59,957 nt of DNA, taken from positions 1-59,957 of the forward strand of contig JAAWEH010000023.1 of assembly GCA_022794215.1 (NCBI GenBank), written 5' to 3'. Position 1 is the first letter of the stretch. Every line of letters starts with the position of its first letter. Shown in pieces: positions 49,523 through 56,402 of this stretch. The notes under the pieces were generated by a model. The model made no database searches. It was not told where the DNA came from and saw only the letters and a list, made by a program, of their open reading frames with translations. Origin of the DNA: Oscillospiraceae bacterium. GTDB taxonomy: Bacteria; Bacillota; Clostridia; Oscillospirales; Oscillospiraceae. Both the position numbers and the translations under genes were made by a program.

Positions 49523-50064
49523 TGGGAGCCCTGTCGCAGTTTGAAGGCCAATTCCTGCTCTGGATCCAGCAAGTGGTGCGTCAGCCCTGGCTGAACCCCA
49601 TCGCGGCCTTTTATACCAAGCTGGGAGACCATGGGATGGTCTGGATCGCCCTGTGCCTGCTGATGCTCCTGTGGCCTAAGACCCGGCGGGCGGGGTTGGC
49701 AGGTTTTTTTGCGCTGGCGCTGAGCCTCTTGTGCACCAATATCGTTTTGAAGCACATTTTTGAGCGCACCAGGCCTTGGCTGGTGCTTGAGGGTCTGACT
49801 CCATTGGTGGTGGAGCGGGATCCCAACTCCTTTCCTTCCGGTCATTCCAGCGCGGCGCTGAGCTGCGGGGCGGCCTGGTGGCATTATCTGCCCAAGCCCT
49901 GGCGGGTGACGGCAGTAGTATGCGCACTGCTGATGGCGCTTTCCCGGCTCTATGTGGGAGTTCATTTTCCCACCGACGTGGCCTGCGGGATATTGGTAGG
50001 CATCTTCTGCGGCTGGGGAGGATGGAGGATCGAGGAGAAAGGCTCTCATTTTTGTAAATCTTAA
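49522..50064 (+). CDS. PAP2-family lipid phosphatase
   Basis: 180 residues with about five membrane helices. All three PAP2 catalytic motifs are visible: KHIFERTRP (KX6RP), PSGHSS (with the catalytic His), and SRLYVGVHFPTD (SRX5HX3D). Likely dephosphorylates undecaprenyl pyrophosphate (BcrC-type) or another lipid phosphate, which would feed wall synthesis. Start ATG 49522 overlaps the preceding stop; an upstream GTG at 49510 is the alternative. Confidence 0.88.
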   Translation: MGALSQFEGQFLLWIQQVVRQPWLNPIAAFYTKLGDHGMVWIALCLLMLLWPKTRRAGLAGFFALALSLLCTNIVLKHIFERTRPWLVLEGLTPLVVERDPNSFPSGHSSAALSCGAAWWHYLPKPWRVTAVVCALLMALSRLYVGVHFPTDVACGILVGIFCGWGGWRIEEKGSHFCKS

Positions 50065-50128
50065 TGAAACGGCAAGCGCTTCTTCCAAATTGGCTGGTAA
50101 GATGAAAAGCAGGTGAGGAGGGAGCAAA

Positions 50129-50887
50129 ATGAAACAAACGTGCAGTCTGACCAGCTTTGGGCTCAAACGGGTGGCTGTAATCAGTATGATAATTGACCAC
50201 ATAGGATCCCTTTTGCTGTGGGCCATGCTGGAGCCTTATAAGATCAATGGAACGCTGGTGGTGAACAGGGAATCTCCCACCATGTTGTGGCAGATCATGC
50301 AGGCCAAAGAGGTCTGTGAAGTCTTGGGAAGCATAGCCTTTCCCATCTTTTGCTTTTTGATGGTGGAGAGCTTTTTGCATACCCGGGATCAGGCGAAATA
50401 TGGCCTGCGGCTGGGACTGTTCGCCCTGCTGTCTGAGATCCCCTTTGACCTGGCGCACTTTCAAAATCTCTTTTCCCTGCGGCTTCAGAATGTGATGTTC
50501 ACCCTGACAGTAAGCGCCTTTACCCTGCTGATCCTCAGCAGGGCGGAGGAAAAGTGGAGGGATACTCCCAGCGTCCGGTGGACTGCTGCGGCAGCCATCA
50601 CCATGGCGGGCATGGCATTGGCCTTCCTGATTCGGGGGGAGTATGTGTTTCTGGGGGTTTTGTCGGCGGCGCTGGTGTATCTGCTGAGGGATAAGGGGCG
50701 CCTGCGCATTGCGGGACTGGCCCCGTTGCTGGTGGTGTCCCCCTGGGTGCTGTTGGCAGTTCCTTTCCTTCTGCTCTACAATGGCGAGCGGGGAACCGGA
50801 TCCAAATGGTTTTTCTATGTGTTTTATCCTGCCCATTTCCTGGTGTTTTCCGCCTTGGCTCTTTGGCTCAGCGGCGGAATCTTATAA
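50129..50887 (+). CDS. TraX-family membrane protein
   Basis: 252 residues with about eight membrane helices. TraX of F plasmids N-acetylates pilin, but chromosomal homologues in Bacillota have no proven function. The family pattern is clear: AVISMIIDHIG near the start, IAFPIFCFLMVESFLHTRD, LFALLSEIPFDLA and QNVMFTLTVSAFTLL. It may be an acyltransferase acting on an envelope polymer. ATG 50129 follows GGTGAGGAGGGAGC. Terminator at 50897. Confidence 0.85.
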   Translation: MKQTCSLTSFGLKRVAVISMIIDHIGSLLLWAMLEPYKINGTLVVNRESPTMLWQIMQAKEVCEVLGSIAFPIFCFLMVESFLHTRDQAKYGLRLGLFALLSEIPFDLAHFQNLFSLRLQNVMFTLTVSAFTLLILSRAEEKWRDTPSVRWTAAAAITMAGMALAFLIRGEYVFLGVLSAALVYLLRDKGRLRIAGLAPLLVVSPWVLLAVPFLLLYNGERGTGSKWFFYVFYPAHFLVFSALALWLSGGIL

Positions 50888-50896
50888 AATTACATC

Positions 50897-50931
50897 AAAA
50901 AGGCCCTGCCGAATGCTCGGCAGGGCCTTTT
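50897..50931. terminator. Bidirectional terminator
   Basis: AAAAGGCCCTGCCG and CGGCAGGGCCTTTT arms with a 6-base loop, between convergent TraX and thpR genes. Confidence 0.9.
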
Positions 50932-50932
50932 G

Positions 50933-51442
50933 CTATGGCGAGAGGATATCGTACCGCAATTCTCCCTCCACCCGGTGGGAGAGAAAGAGCCGGGGGCCTT
51001 CCGAACGGGCGGGGATGGGATGGCCCAGGGTTTGAGGGGGAGCGTATCCCTCCCGAAGGAGGATTTTTCTGCCTATGGTAAGATGGGGGATATAAGGGCG
51101 AGGATCCAGGGAGAAGCCCCGGCCTGTCAGGGCTGCGGCCAGATTTGCCTGCCCCCTCCTAAGCAGGGGGCAGGAGGTGGGGGCGATATACCAGATTCCG
51201 CCCTCAAAGTGGCCCAACCGGTCAAAAAGAAGGTCCAGAGGAGGTATGGCAGCGGCATCCAGAGCGGCAAAGGCGGCGGGGAGGCGTTCCTCCTCCACCT
51301 CCCCCAAAAAGGACAAGGTCAGGTGAAAGTTGCCCACGGCGGTGAAATTTCCCTTCACTGCGTTTTTTTGGAGCTGCTTTTGAACCGGAAGAATGTCCCG
51401 GCGAACTTGGTGGGGGAAAGGAAGGCCGATAAAAAGACGCAT
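50933..51442 (-). CDS. thpR: RNA 2',3'-cyclic phosphodiesterase (ThpR/LigT family)
   Basis: 169 residues. 2H phosphoesterase with two HxT/S motifs: HLTLSFLG (near 40) and PHLTIGR (near 120). It opens 2',3'-cyclic phosphates on RNA to 2'-phosphates. ATG 51442 directly abuts the stop of the GIY-YIG gene (TAA-ATG), so translation is coupled. Confidence 0.9.
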   Translation of the reverse strand: MRLFIGLPFPHQVRRDILPVQKQLQKNAVKGNFTAVGNFHLTLSFLGEVEEERLPAAFAALDAAAIPPLDLLFDRLGHFEGGIWYIAPTSCPLLRRGQANLAAALTGRGFSLDPRPYIPHLTIGRKILLREGYAPPQTLGHPIPARSEGPRLFLSHRVEGELRYDILSP

Positions 51443-51694
51443 TTATTCGCCGCTCCCTTCGATGAGGGCCAGCTTTTCCTCCCGGGTCAGGGCTTTCACC
51501 GCCAGCTCCCGTCTGAGCGCGGCGGACTTGTCGCCGCACTCCTCCCGGTAGACCACTGTCAGCGGCCCCCGGCCCCGGGTATATTTGGCACCCCTTCCGC
51601 TGCGGTGGACGGCCAGGCGTCTTTCCACATCGGTGGTGATGCCTGTATAGAGACTGCCGTCGCCACAGCGAAGGATGTAAAGATAATAGGGCAT
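51443..51694 (-). CDS. GIY-YIG nuclease-family protein (UPF0213/YhbQ type)
   Basis: 83 residues. The core motif appears as YYLYILRCGDGSLYTGIT (GIY...YIG replaced by LYI and YTG), with the metal-site Arg in ERRLAVHRSGRGAKYTRGR and Glu in the later helix. Single-domain members of this group are thought to act on DNA damage or RNA. Its stop codon is next to the thpR start, so the two nucleic-acid enzymes form a pair. ATG 51694 follows AAGGGGGATCG. Confidence 0.88.
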   Translation of the reverse strand: MPYYLYILRCGDGSLYTGITTDVERRLAVHRSGRGAKYTRGRGPLTVVYREECGDKSAALRRELAVKALTREEKLALIEGSGE

Positions 51695-51754
51695 ACCGAT
51701 CCCCCTTCAGAAAGGATGGCCGCCGGAGTATGTACCCCCAAAGGGGGGCGGCGG

Positions 51755-51952
51755 TTACTTGCAGCCGCAGTTGGCGCCGTGGTCTCCCAGCTGGAAGGAG
51801 GCGCACTCGGTGGACTCACATTTGCTTACGTTCTGACAGGAGCAGCCCACCTGAATGGCCCGGAGGGTGCAGCTGTCGGTGGCGCCGGAGTGGTAGGCGC
51901 AGGAATTGACGGAACACTTAATGCTGGGATTGCTGGGCATTGTTTGTTTCAT
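51755..51952 (-). CDS. DUF1540 cysteine-rich small protein
   Basis: 65 residues with eight cysteines. Fits DUF1540 (SIKCSVNSCAYHS at the start, a C-x2-C-x-C-type end), a family of small cysteine-rich proteins in spore-forming Bacillota, probably metal binding. Function unknown. ATG 51952 follows GGGAGGGAACC. Standing alone; a weak GC-rich hairpin lies downstream. Confidence 0.83.
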   Translation of the reverse strand: MKQTMPSNPSIKCSVNSCAYHSGATDSCTLRAIQVGCSCQNVSKCESTECASFQLGDHGANCGCK

Positions 51953-52028
51953 AAGAGGTTCCCTCCCTATATTTGATCCCTGTTGGGGTCAGAATTAGTA
52001 TGAGCGGGGAGGGGTGGGATTATGCCAG

Positions 52029-52832
52029 TTAAGAAGGGCGGTTGTTCTCCATGACCTGGGGGATGAAACGGCGGGCGAAGCGGCCCTTGCCCCGCTGCTT
52101 GACATAGAAATAGCCGATGACAGAGAAGACAACGGCCCCGATAAAGTTGACAAACAGGTCTTTCATGGTGTCCAGCAGTCCGATGTCCAGGTATCCTCCC
52201 AGCCCAAGGGTCTGCTGGGTGCCGTCGGAGTGGACGATGATCACGTCGGCAATGTCCCGGATCATGGTGGGAATGTTGCCGCCGGAAGGATCCAGATTGA
52301 CCGAGGAGATGGCGTTAATAACAGTGTCCTTCTGCATATCCAGGTGAAGGAACTGATCCATGGCGCACTCAAAAAATTCCCACAGCACCCCCACCGTCAT
52401 GGAGAAGCAGAAGGCCACCACCGCCATATAGACCGGGGAAAGGGAGAAGGAGGAGAGTTTGGTGTTTCGGTTCAATATGTCCACCAGAGAGAAGCCCACC
52501 GCCGCGCAGAGAAAGCCGTTGAGGGTGTGGAGCATGGTATCCCAGTATGGGAAGGTGATGTAATAGGCCCGGATCTCGCCCAGGATCTCAGCGGCATAGA
52601 TAAACAATAGAATGATGATTTCCAGAGTGTCCGGCACGTCGATATGGAGCCGGCGCTCGAAAAAGCTGGGCAGGAGAAACAGGAACAGAGTGAGCACACA
52701 CAGGAACACACTTTCAAAATCCCGGTTAAAAAACTGGGCGATCATAACGCCCACCACAGAGAAGCGAAGGATAAAATAGACAAAGGACAGGAACCTGTTT
52801 TGGGGCGCGGGCCGGGGAAAATGTTTTTTCAT
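52029..52832 (-). CDS. Multi-pass membrane protein, DUF2238/YjdF-like layout
   Basis: 267 residues, about six or seven membrane helices. YWDTMLHTLNGFLCAAVGFSLVDIL and VGVLWEFFECAMDQF resemble the W-D-x-x-x-H and L-W-E-x-x-E motifs of DUF2238/YjdF membrane proteins. Between the last helices is an outside loop with HSDGTQQTLGLGGYLDIGL. Function unknown. ATG 52832 follows AAAAAGGAGGAACTG. It is divergent from the gene at 52930. Confidence 0.6.
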   Translation of the reverse strand: MKKHFPRPAPQNRFLSFVYFILRFSVVGVMIAQFFNRDFESVFLCVLTLFLFLLPSFFERRLHIDVPDTLEIIILLFIYAAEILGEIRAYYITFPYWDTMLHTLNGFLCAAVGFSLVDILNRNTKLSSFSLSPVYMAVVAFCFSMTVGVLWEFFECAMDQFLHLDMQKDTVINAISSVNLDPSGGNIPTMIRDIADVIIVHSDGTQQTLGLGGYLDIGLLDTMKDLFVNFIGAVVFSVIGYFYVKQRGKGRFARRFIPQVMENNRPS

Positions 52833-52929
52833 GGGCAGTTCCTCCTTTTTGCCTATTATAGCCGCTGAGGAGAAAACAGGCAAGTCAAAACCGCTTTTGG
52901 CGCATAGGATGGTCAGGAGGTGAGAGAAA

Positions 52930-53142
52930 ATGAATCTGAAAAACAACAAGATCACCGTGGGGGAACTGCTGGACTACGCCCCGGCCAAGGCGGTGTTTCA
53001 AAAGCGGTTTCCTATGGTGATGCGCCACCCGATGATGGGAGCGGCCCGAACCATGACCCTGGAGCAGGTCATGGCGGTGGCGCAGCCTTACATCCCCAAA
53101 AAGACCATTGAGGAGACCCTCAGCGAACTTCGGAAGGTGTAA
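52930..53142 (+). CDS. Small DUF1858-like protein without the cysteines
   Basis: 70 residues. The plan KITVGELLDYAPAKAVFQKRF ... TMTLEQVMAVAQPYIPKKTIEETLSEL matches DUF1858 (a start helix, then a TLE-type helix), but the C-x2-C between the halves is replaced by RHPMMG. So it may bind no metal. ATG 52930 follows a strong AGGAGGTGAG. It overlaps the convergent gene at 53120 by 23 bases. Confidence 0.7.
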   Translation: MNLKNNKITVGELLDYAPAKAVFQKRFPMVMRHPMMGAARTMTLEQVMAVAQPYIPKKTIEETLSELRKV

Positions 53143-53662
53143 AGCGGGCATACCAGCGCAAAGCCTCGGTTCCGCCGCGGCGCAGAAGGTACAGGGAGGT
53201 GGCGGCATCCCCCAGATAAAATAGAGCCGCCGGAATGGTAAAGGCCGCCGGGACAGCGGAGAAGTAGGGCGCCGCCCAGGGCTGGACCAGATAGACAAGG
53301 GGAAGGGCCAGAAAGCCCCAGAAAAGACTGAAGGGCAGGCAGACACGGCCCCTCAGGTTCCAGCGCAGGGCGCTATAGTCCCAAAAAGCTGTCCCGGCGG
53401 CCTGTTCATAGAAAAGGGACAGGCACCACTCTGTGGCGGTGGCGCAGAGTGCGCCAAAGAGATACAGCAGGAGGGGAGAGGCCTTGATCCATTGGGGCAG
53501 GGACAAAATGGCCAAAGCGCCCATGCCATATACCGGGCAGACCGGCAGCGCCAGGTGGCATTTTCGATCCCGCTTGGGATGGGCGATGAGCCGGGCGAAG
53601 GTGATCTCAAAAAGAAAACCGCAGAAGCTATAAAATAAAAAGGCCCAAAAGATACCAGCCAT
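53120..53662 (-). CDS. Putative ABC-transporter type IV membrane protein (CmpB-type)
   Basis: 180 residues with about five membrane helices. FYSFCGFLFEITFARLI and LPVCPVYGMGALAIL are the hallmarks of the ABC_trans_CmpB family (PF06541), including the conserved Glu in helix 1 and P-x-YG. Despite the name no ATPase is known for it. ATG 53662 follows AAAAGGGGGATG; longer starts lack a site. It overlaps the convergent DUF1858-like gene by 23 bases. Confidence 0.82.
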   Translation of the reverse strand: MAGIFWAFLFYSFCGFLFEITFARLIAHPKRDRKCHLALPVCPVYGMGALAILSLPQWIKASPLLLYLFGALCATATEWCLSLFYEQAAGTAFWDYSALRWNLRGRVCLPFSLFWGFLALPLVYLVQPWAAPYFSAVPAAFTIPAALFYLGDAATSLYLLRRGGTEALRWYARFTPSEVR

Positions 53663-53752
53663 ACAACATCCCCCTTTTGCGTTATCTTGGCCAAAGGAGT
53701 GGGAAGAATACGGGGGAGTTTCTGACAGGAAAAAAGACAGATGAAAAAGGGA

Positions 53753-53782
53753 TTGACAAACAAAACGGGGATGTGCTATCAT
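53753..53782 (+). promoter_or_regulatory. Promoter of tRNA cluster 2
   Basis: Perfect TTGACA (53753-53758), 18-bp spacer, TATCAT (53777-53782). Confidence 0.75.
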
Positions 53783-53816
53783 ATCAAAGCTGACGTTTGA
53801 GACGGTATCATCCTAT

Positions 53817-53890
53817 GCGGGTGTAGTTCAATGGTAGAATCCCAGCCTTCCAAGCTGGTCGCGTGGGTTCGATTCCCATCACCCGCTCCA
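53817..53890 (+). tRNA. tRNA-Gly (TCC)
   Basis: 74 bases with CCA encoded. Anticodon arm CCAGC-CTTCCAA-GCTGG gives TCC. Confidence 0.96.
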
Positions 53891-53893
53891 TAT

Positions 53894-54060
53894 GCGCCTA
53901 TTATTCAGGTGGATACTGACTGCCGCTGGGAGCCGCATTTGATATGCGCCTGTAGCTCAGGTGGATACTTATTGCCGCTTAGCGAGTGAAGTGAGCATAG
54001 CGGCAGTTAGTGCCGACAAAGTCGGCGGAGCAACTGCCCCGGCAAGAGAGGTAGCATGAT
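53894..54060 (+). repeat. Duplicated tRNA-Arg 5' halves with a folded insert
   Basis: Two partial copies of the start of the tRNA-Arg gene. Copy A (53894-53915) is degenerate (GCGCCTATTATTCAGGTGG). Copy B (53946-53967) is identical to the first 22 bases of the real gene at 54063. After copy B comes an insert (53968-54060) that folds: TGCCGCT/AGCGGCA, GGCAGTT/AACTGCC around GCCGAC-AAA-GTCGGC, and an outer TTGCCG/CGGCAA. Neither copy can make a tRNA, since the anticodon and T arms are missing. See findings. Confidence 0.75.
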
Positions 54061-54062
54061 AT

Positions 54063-54139
<77 letters not shown>

Positions 54140-54163
54140 TCCCTAACCGTTCCAATTTCATAT

Positions 54164-54240
54164 GGTGGGCGTAGTTCAGTTGGTAGAGCATCGGATTGTG
54201 GTTCCGAGTGTCGAGGGTTCGAGTCCCTTCGCCCACCCCA
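54164..54240 (+). tRNA. tRNA-His (GTG)
   Basis: 77 bases with CCA encoded, including the extra G(-1) opposite C73. Anticodon arm TCGGA-TTGTGGT-TCCGA gives GTG. Confidence 0.95.
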
Positions 54241-54288
54241 GAAGGCTACAGGGCCGGAGCAGCGGCTTCGGCCCTGCAGCTTTGATAT

Positions 54289-54363
54289 AGGGGTGTAGCC
54301 AAGCGGTTAAGGCACGGGACTTTGACTCCCGCATCGCTGGTTCGATTCCAGCCATCCCTGCCA
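54289..54363 (+). tRNA. tRNA-Gln (TTG)
   Basis: 75 bases with CCA encoded. Anticodon arm CGGGA-CTTTGAC-TCCCG gives TTG. Confidence 0.94.
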
Positions 54364-54439
54364 ATCGTCAGAACAGGCTTGCTCCGTTCCGGCTCCCCAG
54401 ACAGGGAAGCCTGCACATCCGCAATCCCGTTCTTCCTCC

Positions 54440-54467
54440 CCAAATCGAAACTTTTGTTTCGATTTGG
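54440..54467. other. Perfect 12-bp hairpin between tRNA-Gln and tRNA-Lys
   Basis: CCAAATCGAAAC (54440-54451), TTTT, GTTTCGATTTGG (54456-54467). No T-run follows on either strand, so it is not a standard terminator; it may be a processing or pausing site in the tRNA precursor. Confidence 0.6.
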
Positions 54468-54515
54468 TAAAGGGCAAAGAGCGTGGAAGCCCATATCCGC
54501 GTTTCGATATAGTAT

Positions 54516-54591
54516 GACCCGCTAGCTCAGTTGGTAGAGCACCTGCCTTTTAAGCCGGTTGTCCGGGGTTCGAGCCCCCGGCGGGTCACCA
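54516..54591 (+). tRNA. tRNA-Lys (TTT)
   Basis: 76 bases with CCA encoded. Anticodon arm CCTGC-CTTTTAA-GCCGG (one C-C mismatch position allowed by eye) gives TTT. Confidence 0.94.
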
Positions 54592-54596
54592 ACGCA

Positions 54597-54657
54597 GAAA
54601 AAGCCGAAGGGCCACCCAACGCCGCAAGCGGCGCCGGGTTGGCCCTTCGGCTTTTTC
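54597..54657 (+). terminator. Large terminator after tRNA cluster 2
   Basis: 18-bp outer stem (54597-54614 with 54640-54657) and an inner stem of CGCCGC/GCGGCG, ending CTTTTTC. A second hairpin follows at 54679. Confidence 0.88.
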
Positions 54658-54678
54658 TCTTCCTTTCCCCGCAAAAGG

Positions 54679-54710
54679 CCGCAAGTGTTTATCACTTGCG
54701 GCGATTTTTT
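54679..54710 (+). terminator. Second terminator after tRNA cluster 2
   Basis: CCGCAAGTG, TTTAT loop, CACTTGCGG, then CGATTTTTT. It lies 38 bases before the next small gene. Confidence 0.8.
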
Positions 54711-54747
54711 GTATGTATTGGGGCATACTGTTTGGGGAGGGAGAACC

Positions 54748-54906
54748 ATGACGCCTAAAAACAAGAAACGGATCTGGCCGCCCCAGGCGGTGGAGGAGGA
54801 GTTGGAGAGGCCTATCCCGGAGGAGGCGTATCCCGTGCTGGATACCGACCTTGCCCGGGATAATCTGGAAAACGACCTGCCCGCCGCTGATCTGGAGGAT
54901 CTTTGA
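54748..54906 (+). CDS. Small acidic hypothetical protein
   Basis: 52 residues, not recognised. Basic start (MTPKNKKRIW), then acidic with many Glu, Pro and Asp. No membrane segment. The ribosome binding site GGGAGGG is 7 bases before ATG 54748. It is followed after 13 bases by another small gene, so the pair looks like a real operon rather than chance. Confidence 0.65.
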   Translation: MTPKNKKRIWPPQAVEEELERPIPEEAYPVLDTDLARDNLENDLPAADLEDL

Positions 54907-54919
54907 AAAGGAGAAACCG

Positions 54920-55051
54920 ATGGCAAAGAAGGGAATGAAGCGGCCTGAGATCAACCCCAAGCCGCCCAAAAACGAGGTGCCGCCTGTGCCTGAGATACAG
55001 GGAAAGGCCAAGACCACCAAGTGTAAGGCAAAGCCTATCACGGAGAAATAA
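54920..55051 (+). CDS. Small basic hypothetical protein
   Basis: 43 residues, unrecognised, Lys- and Pro-rich (MAKKGMKRPEINPKPPKNE, then KAKTTKCKAK). Ribosome binding site AAAAGGAGAAACCG before ATG 54920. Opposite charge to the acidic small protein just upstream, so the two might bind each other; that is speculation. A bidirectional terminator follows 6 bases after the stop. Confidence 0.65.
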   Translation: MAKKGMKRPEINPKPPKNEVPPVPEIQGKAKTTKCKAKPITEK

Positions 55052-55056
55052 AAATT

Positions 55057-55091
55057 CCGGGCCGGACACCTCTGTCCGGCCCGGAGTTTTT
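55057..55091. terminator. Bidirectional terminator
   Basis: CCGGGCCGGACA, CCTC, TGTCCGGCCCGG, with T-runs on both strands, between the small-protein pair and rlmI. Confidence 0.92.
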
Positions 55092-56323
55092 CATACCACC
55101 TGAAACAGATAGAATTTCAAATAATTGGTCTCAGGCACGCCCCAGAGGATGGGGTGGTCAGGGGCCTGCTGGCGGGCTTCGATCTGCTTGAGCTGAACGC
55201 CGGCGTCCCTTGCGGCGGCGGCAATGAGCCCCAGGAAACGGGGCTCCTCCATAAAGTGGGAGCAGGAGCAGGTGGCCAGATAGCCGCCCCGGAGCAGCAG
55301 CCGCATGGCCCGGTAATTGATCTCCTTGTATCCCTTGGCGGCCTGGGCCGCTGTGCGGCGGGATTTGGTGAAGGCGGGGGGATCCAGGATGATGAAATCC
55401 CAATCCCGCCGCTTTTCCTCCAAAAGCCGGGGCAGCAGGTCAAAAACGTCGGCACAGAGGAAGTCCATTTTGGTCTCCAAGGCGTTGAGCCGGGCGTTTT
55501 TGCGGGCCATTTCCACTGCCGGAGCGGACACGTCTACAGCGGTGACGTGCTCCGCCCCGCCCAGAGCGGCATTGAGGGCGAAGGAGCCGGTATGGGTAAA
55601 GCAGTCCAGCACCCGTTTCCCCTGGGCCAGACGGCCCACAGCGCGGCGGTTATACTTTTGATCCAGAAAGAAGCCGGTTTTTTGGCCGTTTTCAAAGTCA
55701 ACGGCATATTTGACCCCATTTTCCAGGATCTCTGTACTGGTTTCGGCGGGGACAGCCTCACCGGGAAGGGAGAAGAAGCCCTTGAACTGGGCAAGGCCCT
55801 CTTTCTCCCGCAGGGCCTCGTCGTCACGCTGGTAGATGGCCCGGATCTCCTGGCCGTCCTCCCGAAGGGCGCGGAGCAGCAGGGGGAAGAGCTGGGCCTT
55901 GCGCTTGTCCAGGCCGTAGGAAAGGGTTTGGACGACCAAAATGTCATTGAACCGGTCCACCGTCAGGCCGGGCAGACCGTCCGCCTCCCCAAACATCACC
56001 CGGCAGGCGGTAAGCTCCTGGGGCTCCAACACCGTTTTTCGGTAGGCCCAGGCATACTGGAATCGGCGCAGCCAGAAGCCGTCGTCAAAGCGGTCGTTGG
56101 CGTTTCGGCTCAGCAGGCGCACCCGGATCAAAGAGTGGAGGCTGAGAAGGCCGGCGCCCAGCCAGGTTCCCTTTTCACTGAAAACGTCCACAACGGCGCC
56201 GTTTTCCGTGTTCTCCGGGCAGGAGAGCACCTCCCCGGCGTAGACCCAGGGGTGGCCGGCCTCAATGGATCGCTGGCCCTTTTTGGTGATGATAAGACCG
56301 GGGTAGGGACGGGACTGTTTCAT
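55091..56323 (-). CDS. rlmI: 23S rRNA methyltransferase RlmI-like (SAM-dependent)
   Basis: 410 residues. N-terminal PUA domain (about 5-85, GHPWVYAGEVLS), an EEHEE-like middle and a Rossmann methyltransferase core with VLDCFTHTGSFALNAALGG (motif I) and FIILDPPAFTKS (the catalytic DPP-F motif). RlmI forms 5-methylcytosine at C1962 of 23S rRNA; the Bacillota members may have a related target. The CSCSHFMEE near the end holds the catalytic-type cysteine. Start 56323 was chosen over 56329 because GAGGT then has proper spacing. Confidence 0.88.
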   Translation of the reverse strand: MKQSRPYPGLIITKKGQRSIEAGHPWVYAGEVLSCPENTENGAVVDVFSEKGTWLGAGLLSLHSLIRVRLLSRNANDRFDDGFWLRRFQYAWAYRKTVLEPQELTACRVMFGEADGLPGLTVDRFNDILVVQTLSYGLDKRKAQLFPLLLRALREDGQEIRAIYQRDDEALREKEGLAQFKGFFSLPGEAVPAETSTEILENGVKYAVDFENGQKTGFFLDQKYNRRAVGRLAQGKRVLDCFTHTGSFALNAALGGAEHVTAVDVSAPAVEMARKNARLNALETKMDFLCADVFDLLPRLLEEKRRDWDFIILDPPAFTKSRRTAAQAAKGYKEINYRAMRLLLRGGYLATCSCSHFMEEPRFLGLIAAAARDAGVQLKQIEARQQAPDHPILWGVPETNYLKFYLFQVV

Positions 56324-56361
56324 GTGCATACCTCATTTCAGCGCGTGGCAAAACGATTGAG

Positions 56362-56395
56362 AAAAAAGGGATGGCCCCTGTGGAGCCATCCCTTT
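56362..56395 (-). terminator. Terminator after the CofE-like gene
   Basis: AAAGGGATGGC arms with one mismatch, T-run on the minus strand. Confidence 0.85.
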
Positions 56396-56402
56396 CTGGT
56401 TT

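Noticed and set aside
53946-53967. A further tRNA-Arg gene
   Set aside because: Only the acceptor 5' strand and D-loop start are present; the anticodon, T arm and acceptor 3' strand are missing.
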